NCBI GenBank assembly: GCA_003249625.1
Contig: QKII01000307.1
Location: 1 to 64,000 of the forward strand
Length of the DNA stretch: 64,000 nt
From: Propionivibrio sp.
Lineage (GTDB): Bacteria > Pseudomonadota > Gammaproteobacteria > Burkholderiales > Rhodocyclaceae
Direction of reading: 5' to 3'
Shown in pieces: positions 38,244 through 47,107 of this stretch. The number at the start of each line of letters is the position of its first letter. The stretch's first letter is position 1. The position numbers and the translations under genes were made by a program. Below the pieces are notes generated by a model. The model saw only the letters and a list, made by a program, of their open reading frames with translations, was not told the origin of the DNA and ran no database searches.

Positions 38244-39410
38244 CTAAACATTCACCTCGCGCTGCACCGCAGGCGGATCGAACCCCCAACGGTACATGAC
38301 CAATAGACCCAAAACGGCGAACAACGATCCCGAAGCGAACGCCATCTTGCCGCCAAAGCTCTCCCACGCCCAACCGCCGACCAATCCACCGATGGCGCCA
38401 CCGGCGCCAAAACTCAGGCTGGAATAAAGTGCCTGACCGCGAGCCCGGGCATTCCCGGGAAACCAACGGCTGATCGCCGAGATGGCTGCCGAATGAAACG
38501 CCGCGTAAGTCAGGCCGTGCAGCAACTGCGCCAGAGCAAGAACAAGCACGGAGTCGACCGCAAATCCGATCGTCACGAAACGAATTGCCGCTGCGCCAAG
38601 CGACATGAGCATGATGACTCGCAAGCTGAAACGATGCATGACACGCCCCATATGGTAAAAGAGTCCGATTTCGACCAGTACACCGAGGGTCCATAGGGCA
38701 CCGACCATCGACCTGCTGTACCCGTGTTCGGAAAGAAAGATCGCATAGAAAACATACAAGGCACCGTGCGCGGCCGACATGAAAACGCAGGCAACCAGTA
38801 GTGCGGCTACTGGGGACTGGCGGACTATGCGACCGATCGACCGATGTTCCCGATGCGGATGAGGCTGCTCCGAATCTGGAATCGACATACTGCACCCCAT
38901 CAAACATGCCAGGCACAGGGCACAAAGCCAAAGCTGGCTGCCTGGCGAAGTGCGATCAAGCAAAGCACCTGCACCGAGGACAGTCACGATAAAGCCGACC
39001 GACCCCCACAAACGAATCCGGCTGTAGCGCCCTGGATCGTTGCGCAGATGGTCGAACGTCGCGGTCTCGACCAGCGGTAGCGCAGCGACCCAGAAAAACG
39101 AAAAAAGCCCGATGCAGAGCAGCAGCGTTCCGAAGCCGTGAAAGAAAAATAGCGTGCAGAACAGCAGCAACGTCGCCGCACCGCTGGTGCGGATCACCAC
39201 CATACGAAGGTCGAATCGGTCTACCAGGGCGCTCCAGAAATACGGCCCGACGAAACGCATCACCTGCATCTGCGTCATCAGAACGCTAATTTCCCACGCC
39301 GAGAAGGAAAGCGACTGGAGGTAGAGTCCAAAATACGGCGAAAAAACGCCAACGAAAGCGAAATAGAAAAAGTAATAGCCGGAAAGACGCCAATAGGGAA
39401 CGCTGAGCAT
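38244..39410 (-). CDS. MFS transporter, HcaT/LacY-like 12-helix type
   Basis: A 388-residue transporter with about 12 membrane helices. It begins SVPYWRLSGYYFFYFAFVGV and has the DRFDLRMVVI cytoplasmic loop after helix 2. The N-terminal half resembles the phenylpropionate permease HcaT and nucleoside-H+ symporter-like (MFS_1-like) proteins. The substrate is not assignable. A short dyad (CCGGT/ACCGG, 39411-39426) sits immediately upstream of the ATG. Confidence 0.85.
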   Translation of the reverse strand: MLSVPYWRLSGYYFFYFAFVGVFSPYFGLYLQSLSFSAWEISVLMTQMQVMRFVGPYFWSALVDRFDLRMVVIRTSGAATLLLFCTLFFFHGFGTLLLCIGLFSFFWVAALPLVETATFDHLRNDPGRYSRIRLWGSVGFIVTVLGAGALLDRTSPGSQLWLCALCLACLMGCSMSIPDSEQPHPHREHRSIGRIVRQSPVAALLVACVFMSAAHGALYVFYAIFLSEHGYSRSMVGALWTLGVLVEIGLFYHMGRVMHRFSLRVIMLMSLGAAAIRFVTIGFAVDSVLVLALAQLLHGLTYAAFHSAAISAISRWFPGNARARGQALYSSLSFGAGGAIGGLVGGWAWESFGGKMAFASGSLFAVLGLLVMYRWGFDPPAVQREVNV

Positions 39411-39452
39411 CCGGTCATTGTACCGGACGCTCCTGAATCGAAACGGCTTTGC

Positions 39453-39716
39453 TTACTTGGCGGATTGCTGCCCGGCGCGATAGGCGAGCATCAGGTGGTA
39501 CAGGTCATCCTTCAGTTTGACCCGATGTTTCTTCATATCCTCGATTGTGAAGTCGGCAACAGGCATATCGTGCTCTTCCAGATCTTCCACATTTCCCGTC
39601 AAACGTTTGTACGAGGCGTACAGTCGAGCGAACATCGGGTTGTTATTGCGCAATGCGCTGATCGCGTCCTGCATTTCGGGAAATTCATGATGAAGATCGT
39701 GGTGTTCAATGTGCAT
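39453..39716 (-). CDS. YdcH/DUF465 family protein
   Basis: An 87-residue helical cytoplasmic protein: HHDLHHEFPEMQDAISALR, then NPMFARLYASYKRLTGNVED and HRVKLKDDLYHLMLAYRAGQ. The pattern of an antiparallel coiled coil and the KxxRLxLKDxL-like segment fit DUF465 (YdcH). Its function is unknown; it is often downstream of metabolic genes. I chose ATG 39716, preceded by GGAGAG; the frame upstream overlaps aroC and is a shadow. Confidence 0.85.
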   Translation of the reverse strand: MHIEHHDLHHEFPEMQDAISALRNNNPMFARLYASYKRLTGNVEDLEEHDMPVADFTIEDMKKHRVKLKDDLYHLMLAYRAGQQSAK

Positions 39717-39778
39717 TTTGACTCTCCTTCGCTTCGTAGTAATCCCCGTATTTTTTATTGCACGGACACTCTTCCGTG

Positions 39779-40879
39779 CTATGGAATTCTGCTCCCAATT
39801 TTCGGCGTTTGGCAATCCACGTCGCCGCACTGCGCGCGGTGCCGCAGCGCATGATCCATCAGCACCAGCGCAAGCATCGCTTCGGCAATGGGCGTCGCTC
39901 GAATGCCAACGCACGGATCGTGGCGGCCGTGCGTTTCGACGCTGATAGGCTCGCCGGCAATGTTTACCGAACGGCGCGGCAGGCGGATGCTCGATGTCGG
40001 CTTGATCGCCATGCTCACGACGATGTCCTGCCCCGTTGAAATTCCGCCGAGTACGCCACCGGCATTGTTCGAAAGAAAGCCCTCCGGCGTCATTTCGTCG
40101 CCGTGCTCGCTGCCTTTCTGCGTCACGCAGTCAAAGCCAGCGCCGATCTCGACGCCCTTGACTGCGTTGATTCCCATCATGGCATGGGCGATCTCGGCGT
40201 CCAGCCGGTCATAGACCGGCTCGCCCAAGCCGACCGGCACGCCGCGCGCCACGACGTTGATTCGCGCACCGATGGAATCACCAGACTTGCGCAAGGCGTC
40301 CATGTACTTTTCAAGCTGCGGAACGATCTCCGCGTTCGGCGCAAAGAACGCGTTCCTGTCGATCTCGTCAGCATTGATGAAGGGAATCTCGACCGGCCCG
40401 AGCTGGCTCATCCAGCCCTGGATCGTCACACCATAACGTTCCTGCAACCACTTCCGGGCAATTGCTCCGGCGGCCACGCGCACTGCGGTTTCGCGCGCCG
40501 ACGAGCGACCGCCGCCGCGATAGTCACGAAAGCCGTATTTTTGCGTGTAAGCGTAATCGGCGTGTCCCGGACGGAAGGTCTCGGCGATGTTTCCATAATC
40601 CTTGCTGCGCTGGTCCTGGTTGCGGATCAGCAGTCCGATCGGCGTACCGGTCGTCTTGCCCTCGAACACGCCGGACAGGATTTCCACCGTATCCGGCTCG
40701 CGGCGCTGCGTCACGTGGCGCGAGGTGCCCGGCTTGCGCCGGTCGAGTTCGGCCTGGATATCGGCTTCGCACAACGACAGCCCGGGCGGGCAGCCATCGA
40801 CGACGCAACCGATGGCCGGACCATGCGATTCGCCAAAGGACGTTACGGTAAAAAGGGTGCCGAAAGTATTGCCAGACAT
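39779..40879 (-). CDS. aroC: Chorismate synthase
   Basis: A 366-residue FMN-dependent enzyme that converts EPSP to chorismate, the last step of the shikimate pathway. It has the three family signatures: [20 protein letters not shown] at the N-terminus, [20 protein letters not shown] in the middle, and the [18 protein letters not shown] region near the end. The ATG at 40879 gives the canonical [10 protein letters not shown] start. It is followed after 62 bases by the YdcH-like gene. Confidence 0.97.
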   Translation of the reverse strand: MSGNTFGTLFTVTSFGESHGPAIGCVVDGCPPGLSLCEADIQAELDRRKPGTSRHVTQRREPDTVEILSGVFEGKTTGTPIGLLIRNQDQRSKDYGNIAETFRPGHADYAYTQKYGFRDYRGGGRSSARETAVRVAAGAIARKWLQERYGVTIQGWMSQLGPVEIPFINADEIDRNAFFAPNAEIVPQLEKYMDALRKSGDSIGARINVVARGVPVGLGEPVYDRLDAEIAHAMMGINAVKGVEIGAGFDCVTQKGSEHGDEMTPEGFLSNNAGGVLGGISTGQDIVVSMAIKPTSSIRLPRRSVNIAGEPISVETHGRHDPCVGIRATPIAEAMLALVLMDHALRHRAQCGDVDCQTPKIGSRIP

Positions 40880-40946
40880 GATGTTTCCGGTAGCGTTAGA
40901 ATTTCGGGGAAGTCTAGCACGCCGGCTCATTTCCACGGTTCCAGCC

Positions 40947-41105
40947 ATGCACAACAAACCGAAGCCACCGGCCAAGTCTCGGCCCGATACACCGCCATCC
41001 ACGCCGCCATCGGCTCAGAATCCGGCGAACCAGCGGGACGCACGCTGGCAGCGCACGGTCCGCTACGGCTGGGACAAGGGCGGTTCACGCGGCGGCCGCA
41101 AGTAG
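40947..41105 (+). CDS. Small proline-rich basic protein, hypothetical
   Basis: A 52-residue frame divergent from aro[19 protein letters not shown], then a Ser/Pro-rich stretch and a basic end ([20 protein letters not shown]). It has no membrane segment and is likely disordered with a positively charged C-terminus. The ribosome-binding site is weak. It could be a small nucleic-acid-associated protein or no gene at all. Its arginine/glycine end is compositionally unlike random frame translation. Confidence 0.4.
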   Translation: MHNKPKPPAKSRPDTPPSTPPSAQNPANQRDARWQRTVRYGWDKGGSRGGRK

Positions 41106-41154
41106 GCGGTCCATCAAACAGACCGCTCGATACTTACAGGTGCTACCATCCATA

Positions 41155-41178
41155 AAATAACTAACCAGTCAGTTATTT
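41155..41178. promoter_or_regulatory. Operator-like perfect inverted repeat at the tetR start
   Basis: AAATAACT (41155-41162) and AGTTATTT (41171-41178) are perfect arms around AACCAGTC, ending right at the ATG of the TetR gene (41179). The size, symmetry and position fit an autoregulatory TetR-family operator controlling the whole exporter operon. Confidence 0.7.
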
Positions 41179-41844
41179 ATGTCTTCTCAAATTCCCTCAC
41201 CACGGTGGCGACGACGCGCGGAGGAACGGCCGAAGGAAGTGCTCGATGCGGCACTCGAGGTCTTCGTCGAACGCGGCTATGCCGCCACGAACATGGACGC
41301 GATTGCCCGTCGGGCTGGTGTCAGCAAGGGAACGCTTTATCTGTACTACCCGGGCAAGGCCGACTTGCTCAAAGCTGTCGTCCGGCAGTCACTACTCGGC
41401 AACCTGGCCGAAGCACAATCGTTGGCGAGCGAACAAAGCAGAAGCTGCCGCGAGTTGCTGGCATTCTTCCTGGAGGAATTTACGCGGCGCATTTCTCGCA
41501 CCCGGATTTCGGGTATCCCCAAGCTGATTTTGGCTGAATCCGGGAATTTTCCCGAGATCGCGCAGTTCTACTATGAAGAGGTGGTGCTACGTGCAAAAGC
41601 ACTTATCGTCGGCATCGTCCGCCAAGGCATCAACAGCGGCGAATTCCGCCCGGTTGATCCGGAATACACTTGGCGCATGATCGTCGCCCCGCTGGTGCTC
41701 GGCGTGCTGTGGAAGCACACCTTCAATGCGTTCGAACCTGATGGACTGGACTTCGAACGTTACCTGGCCTGTCAGATGGATCTTCTGGCGCACGGACTCG
41801 TCGCCCATACCCCCAAGCCCATTCATGAGAGAAACCCGTCATGA
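41179..41844 (+). CDS. TetR/AcrR family regulator, CecR (YbiH)-like
   Basis: A 221-residue TetR-type repressor. The N-terminal helix-turn-helix (about 14-60) reads ERPKEVLDAALEVFVERGYA, then MDAIARRAGVSKGTLYLYYP. The C-terminal ligand-binding part resembles that of E. coli CecR/YbiH, which controls the ybhGFSR exporter operon. Here too it heads the genes for a HlyD protein, a double ATPase and two permeases, and its stop overlaps the next ATG (ATGA). An operator-like dyad abuts its start codon. Confidence 0.88.
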   Translation: MSSQIPSPRWRRRAEERPKEVLDAALEVFVERGYAATNMDAIARRAGVSKGTLYLYYPGKADLLKAVVRQSLLGNLAEAQSLASEQSRSCRELLAFFLEEFTRRISRTRISGIPKLILAESGNFPEIAQFYYEEVVLRAKALIVGIVRQGINSGEFRPVDPEYTWRMIVAPLVLGVLWKHTFNAFEPDGLDFERYLACQMDLLAHGLVAHTPKPIHERNPS

Positions 41845-42860
41845 AGATCAAGATAATTCTGCCGCTCGTAATTATCGCCGCGGTGGCCGCCGGCGGCTTT
41901 GCCTGGTTGCGTAACGAAAAGGAAGCGACCAACGAACTTACTCTGCACGGCAACGTGGACATCCGCCAGGTCGAAGTCGCCTTCAACGCCAGCGGGCGGA
42001 TTTCCGCTATCAAGGCTCGCGAGGGCGACACGGTCCATGCTGGCCAGTTGCTCGCCCGACTGGACACCGAACGCCTGAGTCTCGCGTTGCAACAGGCCGA
42101 GGCGCAGATCGCTGCACAACAACAGGCGGTACGCCGGCTCGAAGCCGGCTCGCGCCCCGAGGAAATTCGCCAGGCACGCGCGCAACGCGATGTGGCACGG
42201 GTAGCGATGGACGATGCCGATAACTTCTACCGCCGCCAGCAAAGCCTCGTCGCCCGCAATTTCATCTCGCAGCAGCAGGCCGATACGGCCGGTTTCGCCC
42301 TCGACAAGGCGCGCGCGCAATGGCGGGCCGCGAATGAATCAGCCCGCCTCGCCGAACTCGGCCCGCGCCAGGAGGACATCGCCGCGGCCCGCGCCACGTT
42401 GCTCGGCAACGAGGCAGCAGCAGCGCAACTCCGCAAGGACATCGCCGAAGGCGAACTGCATGCACCGTCCGACGGAATTATCGACAAGCGTGTGTTGGAG
42501 GTCGGCGACATGGCATCGCCGCAGAAAACCGTATTCACCCTCGCCCTGACCGACCCGCTTTGGGTACGCGTCTGGCTACCGGAGACATACCTGGGGAAAG
42601 TCCCGGTCGGTACACGCGCCACAGTAAGAACCGACAGCCATCCGGACAAAACCTACGATGCCTGGATCGGGCATGTCGCGCCAAGCGCCGAGTTCACGCC
42701 GAAATCAGTGGAAACGCTGGATGTCCGATCGAGCCTGGTCTACCAGACCCGCGTCTATGTCTGCGACGGCCAAGGCGAGCTACGCCAGGGCATGCCAGCC
42801 ACGGTGACGATTCCACTCGACACTACGCCGCAAAACACGCCCCACTGCGCCGGTCGGTAG
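41841..42860 (+). CDS. HlyD family periplasmic adaptor (YbhG-like)
   Basis: A 339-residue membrane-fusion protein. It has one N-terminal membrane anchor (ILPLVIIAAVAAGGFAWL), a biotinyl-lipoyl-like half (VDIRQVEVAFNASGRISAIK), a long coiled-coil hairpin (about 75-190, rich in Gln/Ala/Arg), the second lipoyl half (LHAPSDGIIDKRVLEVGDMA) and a beta-barrel (DPLWVRVWLPETYLGKVP). It bridges the ABC permease and an outer-membrane channel. It is encoded between the regulator (4-base overlap) and the ATPase gene (3 bases away). Confidence 0.9.
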   Translation: MKIKIILPLVIIAAVAAGGFAWLRNEKEATNELTLHGNVDIRQVEVAFNASGRISAIKAREGDTVHAGQLLARLDTERLSLALQQAEAQIAAQQQAVRRLEAGSRPEEIRQARAQRDVARVAMDDADNFYRRQQSLVARNFISQQQADTAGFALDKARAQWRAANESARLAELGPRQEDIAAARATLLGNEAAAAQLRKDIAEGELHAPSDGIIDKRVLEVGDMASPQKTVFTLALTDPLWVRVWLPETYLGKVPVGTRATVRTDSHPDKTYDAWIGHVAPSAEFTPKSVETLDVRSSLVYQTRVYVCDGQGELRQGMPATVTIPLDTTPQNTPHCAGR

Positions 42861-42863
42861 ACC

Positions 42864-44609
42864 ATGCCAAACGACGCCGGACCGATCCTCGTCGCCAACT
42901 ATCTGTCCAAGACATTTGTCTCCGGCCAGCAGGTTATCCGGGCGCTCGATGAAGTAAGCTTCGACGTCAGCCCGGGAAGCATCACAGGTCTTATCGGCCC
43001 CGACGGCGCTGGCAAGACAACGCTGATGCGCCTCGCCGCCGGACTGCTCTTGCCGGATGCCGGCACGATCCACGTCTTCGGCCTCGACGCCACGCACGAC
43101 GCACTGACCGTACAGGCATCGCTCGGCTACATGCCGCAACGCTTCGGCCTTTACGAAGACCTGACAGCGCAGGAAAACCTCGACCTCTACGCCGACCTGC
43201 AGGGTGTTCCCAAGCAGGAACGCCCAAAGCGCTACGCCGAGCTGATGCACATGACCGGCCTGCAACCGTTCGTGAACCGGCTGTCCGGACGCATGTCCGG
43301 CGGCATGAAGCAGAAGCTCGGGCTGGCCTGCACGCTGGTACGTCCACCGCGCCTGCTGCTGCTCGACGAACCGACGGTCGGCGTTGACCCGGTCTCGCGC
43401 CGCGAACTGTGGGAAATCCTCGACCATCTCGTCACCGGGGCGGGAATGAGCGTCCTGCTGTCCACCGCCTATCTCGACGAAGCCGAACGCTGCCAGGACG
43501 TCGTCCTGCTCCACGAAGGCCGCCTGCTCGACCGCGGCGCACCGGAGAAGATGAGCGCCCGCCTGACGGGGCGCACCTGGTCCGTCGCTGCCCCGGAAAG
43601 TGGCCGCCGGCGGCTGCAAATGAGCCTGGCTCACGCCCCGGGCGTGGTCGACGCCATCGTGCATGGCGACTCCGTGCGGGTAGTCACGACGGCAGAAGGA
43701 TTTCCGTCCACCCTCGCCTCATGGCCTGAAATGGCCGACTGCACGGCATCGCCGGTGCCCCCGCGCTTCGAGGATGTCTTCGTCGACATGCTCAGCCGCC
43801 ACGACGCCCCTACCGCTTCTACTGCCCATGCGCCGTCCATCCCGCACGACACCACGGCAGATGACGGAACGCCGGTCATCCAGGTCGCCGAGCTTGTTCG
43901 CCGCTTCGGCGATTTCCGCGCCGTCGACGGGATCAGCTTCGACGTTCGCCGCGGCGAAATTTTCGGCCTGCTCGGAGCCAACGGCGCCGGCAAGTCGACG
44001 ACCTTCCGCATGCTCTGCGGCCTGTTGCCGCCCAGCAGCGGCCACCTCGAAGTCGCCGGCCACGACCTGCGCCACTCGGCCGCCACCGCCCGCGAGCACA
44101 TTGGCTACATGTCGCAGAAATTCTCGCAATACACAAACCTGAGCGTGAAGCAGAATCTGCATTTCTTCGCCAGCGCCTACGGCCTCGCCGGTGCCGAGCG
44201 CAAGCACCAGATCGCTTGGGCGGAGGACGAATTCGACCTCGGACGCTACCGTGACCACCTGGCCGGCGACCTGCCTCTCGGCTACAAGCAGCGGCTGGCG
44301 ATGGCCTGCGCGCTGATGCACGACCCCGACATCCTCTTCCTCGACGAGCCGACCTCCGGCGTCGATCCGCTGGCACGGCGTGAATTCTGGCAGCGTATCA
44401 ACACCCTCGCCCTCTCCGGCGTCACCGTACTGGTCACCACGCATTTCATGGAGGAAGCGGAATACTGCGACCGGCTGGTGATCATGGCCGCCGGACGCAT
44501 CCTGAGCCTCGGCGATCCGGCGACGATCAAGGGCGATGCCAGCTCGCCGGACCAGCCGCACCCGAGCATGGAAGACGCATTCATCAAGCTGGTGGAGAAC
44601 GCGGCATGA
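42864..44609 (+). CDS. ABC exporter ATPase with two nucleotide-binding domains (YbhF-like)
   Basis: A 581-residue fusion of two ABC ATPases. Domain 1: Walker A GPDGAGKTT (45-53), signature RMSGGMKQKLGL, Walker B LLLLDEPTVGVDP. Domain 2 (from about 330): Walker A GANGAGKST, a degenerate signature (DLPLGYKQRLAMA, lacking the SGG core), Walker B ILFLDEPTSGVDP. It energises the two ABC-2 permeases encoded next. E. coli YbhF, which has been linked to cephalosporin and chloramphenicol sensitivity, has the same layout. It overlaps the first permease gene by 4 bases (ATGA). Confidence 0.93.
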   Translation: MPNDAGPILVANYLSKTFVSGQQVIRALDEVSFDVSPGSITGLIGPDGAGKTTLMRLAAGLLLPDAGTIHVFGLDATHDALTVQASLGYMPQRFGLYEDLTAQENLDLYADLQGVPKQERPKRYAELMHMTGLQPFVNRLSGRMSGGMKQKLGLACTLVRPPRLLLLDEPTVGVDPVSRRELWEILDHLVTGAGMSVLLSTAYLDEAERCQDVVLLHEGRLLDRGAPEKMSARLTGRTWSVAAPESGRRRLQMSLAHAPGVVDAIVHGDSVRVVTTAEGFPSTLASWPEMADCTASPVPPRFEDVFVDMLSRHDAPTASTAHAPSIPHDTTADDGTPVIQVAELVRRFGDFRAVDGISFDVRRGEIFGLLGANGAGKSTTFRMLCGLLPPSSGHLEVAGHDLRHSAATAREHIGYMSQKFSQYTNLSVKQNLHFFASAYGLAGAERKHQIAWAEDEFDLGRYRDHLAGDLPLGYKQRLAMACALMHDPDILFLDEPTSGVDPLARREFWQRINTLALSGVTVLVTTHFMEEAEYCDRLVIMAAGRILSLGDPATIKGDASSPDQPHPSMEDAFIKLVENAA

Positions 44610-45736
44610 GCGCCAACCGTGCCAGCGCGATGCGCCTGAAAGCGCTGGTGCACAAGGAGTTTCTGCAGATCGTGCGAGACCCGAGCAGTATCGCGATCGC
44701 CTTCCTGATGCCGCTGTTCCTGCTGTTGCTCTTCGGCTACGGCGTCTCGCTCGACGCCGACCACGTGCCGGTCGCCTTCGTCGCCGAACAGCCCACGGCC
44801 GACACCCGCGACTTCCAGTCGAGCCTTCATGGCAGCCACTACTTCGCTGTCACACCTCTGTACACGATGCCCGAAGCGGAGGAGGCTTTGCGCGAGGGCG
44901 CGGTCAACGCCATCGTTCGCTTGCGTGCCAACTTCTCGGAACAACTCCGCCGGCCCGACGGGGCACCGATCCAGGTCATCGTCAACGGCGTGGATGCCAA
45001 TACCGCGCGCCTGACGCTCGGCTACCTCGAAGGCGCGTGGGGCAACTGGCTTGCCCGGCGCGCCGAAGCCAACGGACGAACGATGAACGTACCGATCCAG
45101 ACGGAGCAGCGCATCTGGTTCAACAGCGAGATGAAAAGCCGCAACTTCCTGGTACCCGGACTCGTGGCCATCATCATGACGCTGATCGGCGCACTGCTTA
45201 CCGCGCTGGTCATGGCCCGTGAATGGGAGCGCGGCACGCTTGAAGCACTGCTGGTCACCCCTGTGAGCATGAGCGAAATTCTGCTTGGCAAGATCATCGC
45301 CTACTTCGTCCTCGGCACCGGCGGCATGCTGCTCACCGTAGCACTTGCCGTGTGGCTATTCGGCGTGCCGCTGCGCGGCTCGTTCTGGCTGTTGTGGGGC
45401 TGCGCCTCATTGTTCCTGCTCGCCGCGCTGGGGATGGGACTGACAATTTCGACACTGACGCGCAACCAGTTCGTCGCCGGCCAGATTGCCATTGTCGGTA
45501 CATTCCTCCCGGCCTTTTTGCTTTCCGGCTTCATCTTCGACATCGACAGCATGCCGCTTGCGATTCAGGCCTTCACACACCTGGTCGTCGCCCGCTATTT
45601 CGTCTCGATCGTGCAAACCCTGTTCCTTGCGGGCGACGTCTGGGCCATCGTCCTGCCCAACGCACTGGCGCTCGCGCTGATGGCGCTGTTCTTCCTCGGC
45701 GTCACCTGGCACAAATCGCGGAAGCGGCTGGAGTGA
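44606..45736 (+). CDS. ABC-2 type permease (YbhS-like)
   Basis: A 376-residue inner-membrane permease: a cytoplasmic start (LVHKEFLQIVRDPSSIAIAF), helix 1 (LMPLFLLLLFGYGVSLD), a large extracytoplasmic domain (about 40-170), then five helices, including FLVPGLVAIIMTLIGALLTA, and FLPAFLLSGFIFDIDSMP near the end. The segment REWERGTLEALLVTPV is the conserved ABC-2 coupling motif. It forms a heterodimer with the next gene product (inference from the family). Confidence 0.92.
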   Translation: MSANRASAMRLKALVHKEFLQIVRDPSSIAIAFLMPLFLLLLFGYGVSLDADHVPVAFVAEQPTADTRDFQSSLHGSHYFAVTPLYTMPEAEEALREGAVNAIVRLRANFSEQLRRPDGAPIQVIVNGVDANTARLTLGYLEGAWGNWLARRAEANGRTMNVPIQTEQRIWFNSEMKSRNFLVPGLVAIIMTLIGALLTALVMAREWERGTLEALLVTPVSMSEILLGKIIAYFVLGTGGMLLTVALAVWLFGVPLRGSFWLLWGCASLFLLAALGMGLTISTLTRNQFVAGQIAIVGTFLPAFLLSGFIFDIDSMPLAIQAFTHLVVARYFVSIVQTLFLAGDVWAIVLPNALALALMALFFLGVTWHKSRKRLE

Positions 45737-45741
45737 AAGAC

Positions 45742-46872
45742 ATGCGACAAATGCTGACCCGCATCCTGGCCCTGCTGCTCAAAGAGTTCCTTGCACTGTT
45801 CAAGGACCCGAAGAGCCGATCGGTACTGATCGGCCCGCCGCTGATCCAACTGATCGTCTTCGGTTACGCGGCGTCGTTCGAACTTAAGGACATTCCCTAC
45901 GCTGTCTATAACGAGGATCGCGGCGCAATCTCGCGCCAGCTGGAGGCGGCATTCGCCGGCGCGCCGTCGTTCCATCGCGTTGCCACGATCAGCGCCCAGA
46001 ACGAAATGGCGCCACTGATCGACAGCCGCGAGGCGCTACTGGTCATCCACATCGGGCAACGCTTCAGTGACCGCTTGCTGTCAGGCGACGGCGCGGAGGT
46101 CAACTCGCCGCTACAGGTCATCATCGACGGTCGCAACTCGAACACGGCGATGCTGGCGATGAACTACGTGCGCAGCATTGTTGACGACTTCAACCGCGAC
46201 TGGATGAAAGAACGCGGACGGTCATCCCTGCCGGCGCGGCTCGAATCACGTGCCTGGTTCAACCCCAACCTGGAAAGCCGCTGGTTCTTCGTACCCGGCA
46301 TCATCGGCATGCTGGCGCTGATCGCCACGATCCTGGTCACCGCGATGACGGTCGCGCGTGAGCGCGAGCAAGGCACCTTTGACCAGTTGCTGGTCACCCC
46401 GCTGCGTCCTGGTGAAGTCCTGCTAGGGAAGGCTTTACCCGGTTTCCTGATCGGACTCGCGCAGGGTACCGTCATCCTGCTGATCACCGTGCTGTGGTTC
46501 GGCGTGCCACTGCGCGGCAGTCTGCCCGCGCTGTATTGCGGCCTCACGCTGTTTCTGCTTTCCGGCGTCGGCGCCGGCCTGCTCATTTCGTCGCTGGCCG
46601 TCACCCAGCAACAAGCTCTGCTCGGCGCCTTCCTGTTCATGGTGCCGGCGATCATCCTCTCCGGCTTCGCCACGCCGATCGCCAATATGCCACCGTTCGT
46701 CCAGTCCATCACCTTGCTCGACCCGCTGCGCTACTTCATGGTCATTTTGCGCAAGGTCTTCCTCGAAGGGGCGGGATTTGACGTACTGATCCACCAATTG
46801 TGGCCGATGGCGGTGATCGGCGGTACCACTCTGGCGCTTTCCGGCTGGCTGTTCCGCCACCGGATGAATTGA
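45742..46872 (+). CDS. ABC-2 type permease (YbhR-like)
   Basis: A 376-residue permease paralogous to the previous one, with the same layout: LLLKEFLALFKDPKSRSVLI, helix 1 (PPLIQLIVFGYAASFELK), a large periplasmic domain, FFVPGIIGMLALIATILVTA, the coupling motif REREQGTFDQLLVTPLR, and FMVPAIILSGFATPIANMPP. I chose ATG 45742, which has GGAG 8 bases upstream; a GTG at 45733 overlapping the previous stop is the alternative. It is the last gene of the CecR-type exporter operon. Confidence 0.92.
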   Translation: MRQMLTRILALLLKEFLALFKDPKSRSVLIGPPLIQLIVFGYAASFELKDIPYAVYNEDRGAISRQLEAAFAGAPSFHRVATISAQNEMAPLIDSREALLVIHIGQRFSDRLLSGDGAEVNSPLQVIIDGRNSNTAMLAMNYVRSIVDDFNRDWMKERGRSSLPARLESRAWFNPNLESRWFFVPGIIGMLALIATILVTAMTVAREREQGTFDQLLVTPLRPGEVLLGKALPGFLIGLAQGTVILLITVLWFGVPLRGSLPALYCGLTLFLLSGVGAGLLISSLAVTQQQALLGAFLFMVPAIILSGFATPIANMPPFVQSITLLDPLRYFMVILRKVFLEGAGFDVLIHQLWPMAVIGGTTLALSGWLFRHRMN

Positions 46873-47053
46873 AAGAGGTGCCTTATTATTGGGGGAACAA
46901 AGCGCCTGATCGAGATGAAATGTTTTGCTGCTTGACCTGCATTTCAGCGGGTGAGATTAATTCAGGACAGTCGAGCGTCCTGCATTAACACACTGTTGCA
47001 AAACTACGCTTGATCTCGCACAAACGTCGTCGCATCCTTGCGGGTCTGATTTC

Positions 47054-47077
47054 AGATCCTCGTTTAGATCCTCGTTT
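47054..47077. repeat. Tandem 12-bp duplication upstream of the outer-membrane factor gene
   Basis: AGATCCTCGTTT occurs twice in a row (47054-47065 and 47066-47077), 30 bases before the ATG at 47108. It may be a simple slippage duplication or a doubled binding site in the promoter or leader. In the same 235-base gap, a perfect hairpin CAGGAC/GTCCTG (46963-46982) follows the exporter operon, without a T-run. Confidence 0.6.
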
Positions 47078-47107
47078 CAAATATCCCCAAAAGAAGGAAA
47101 AAAAGGA

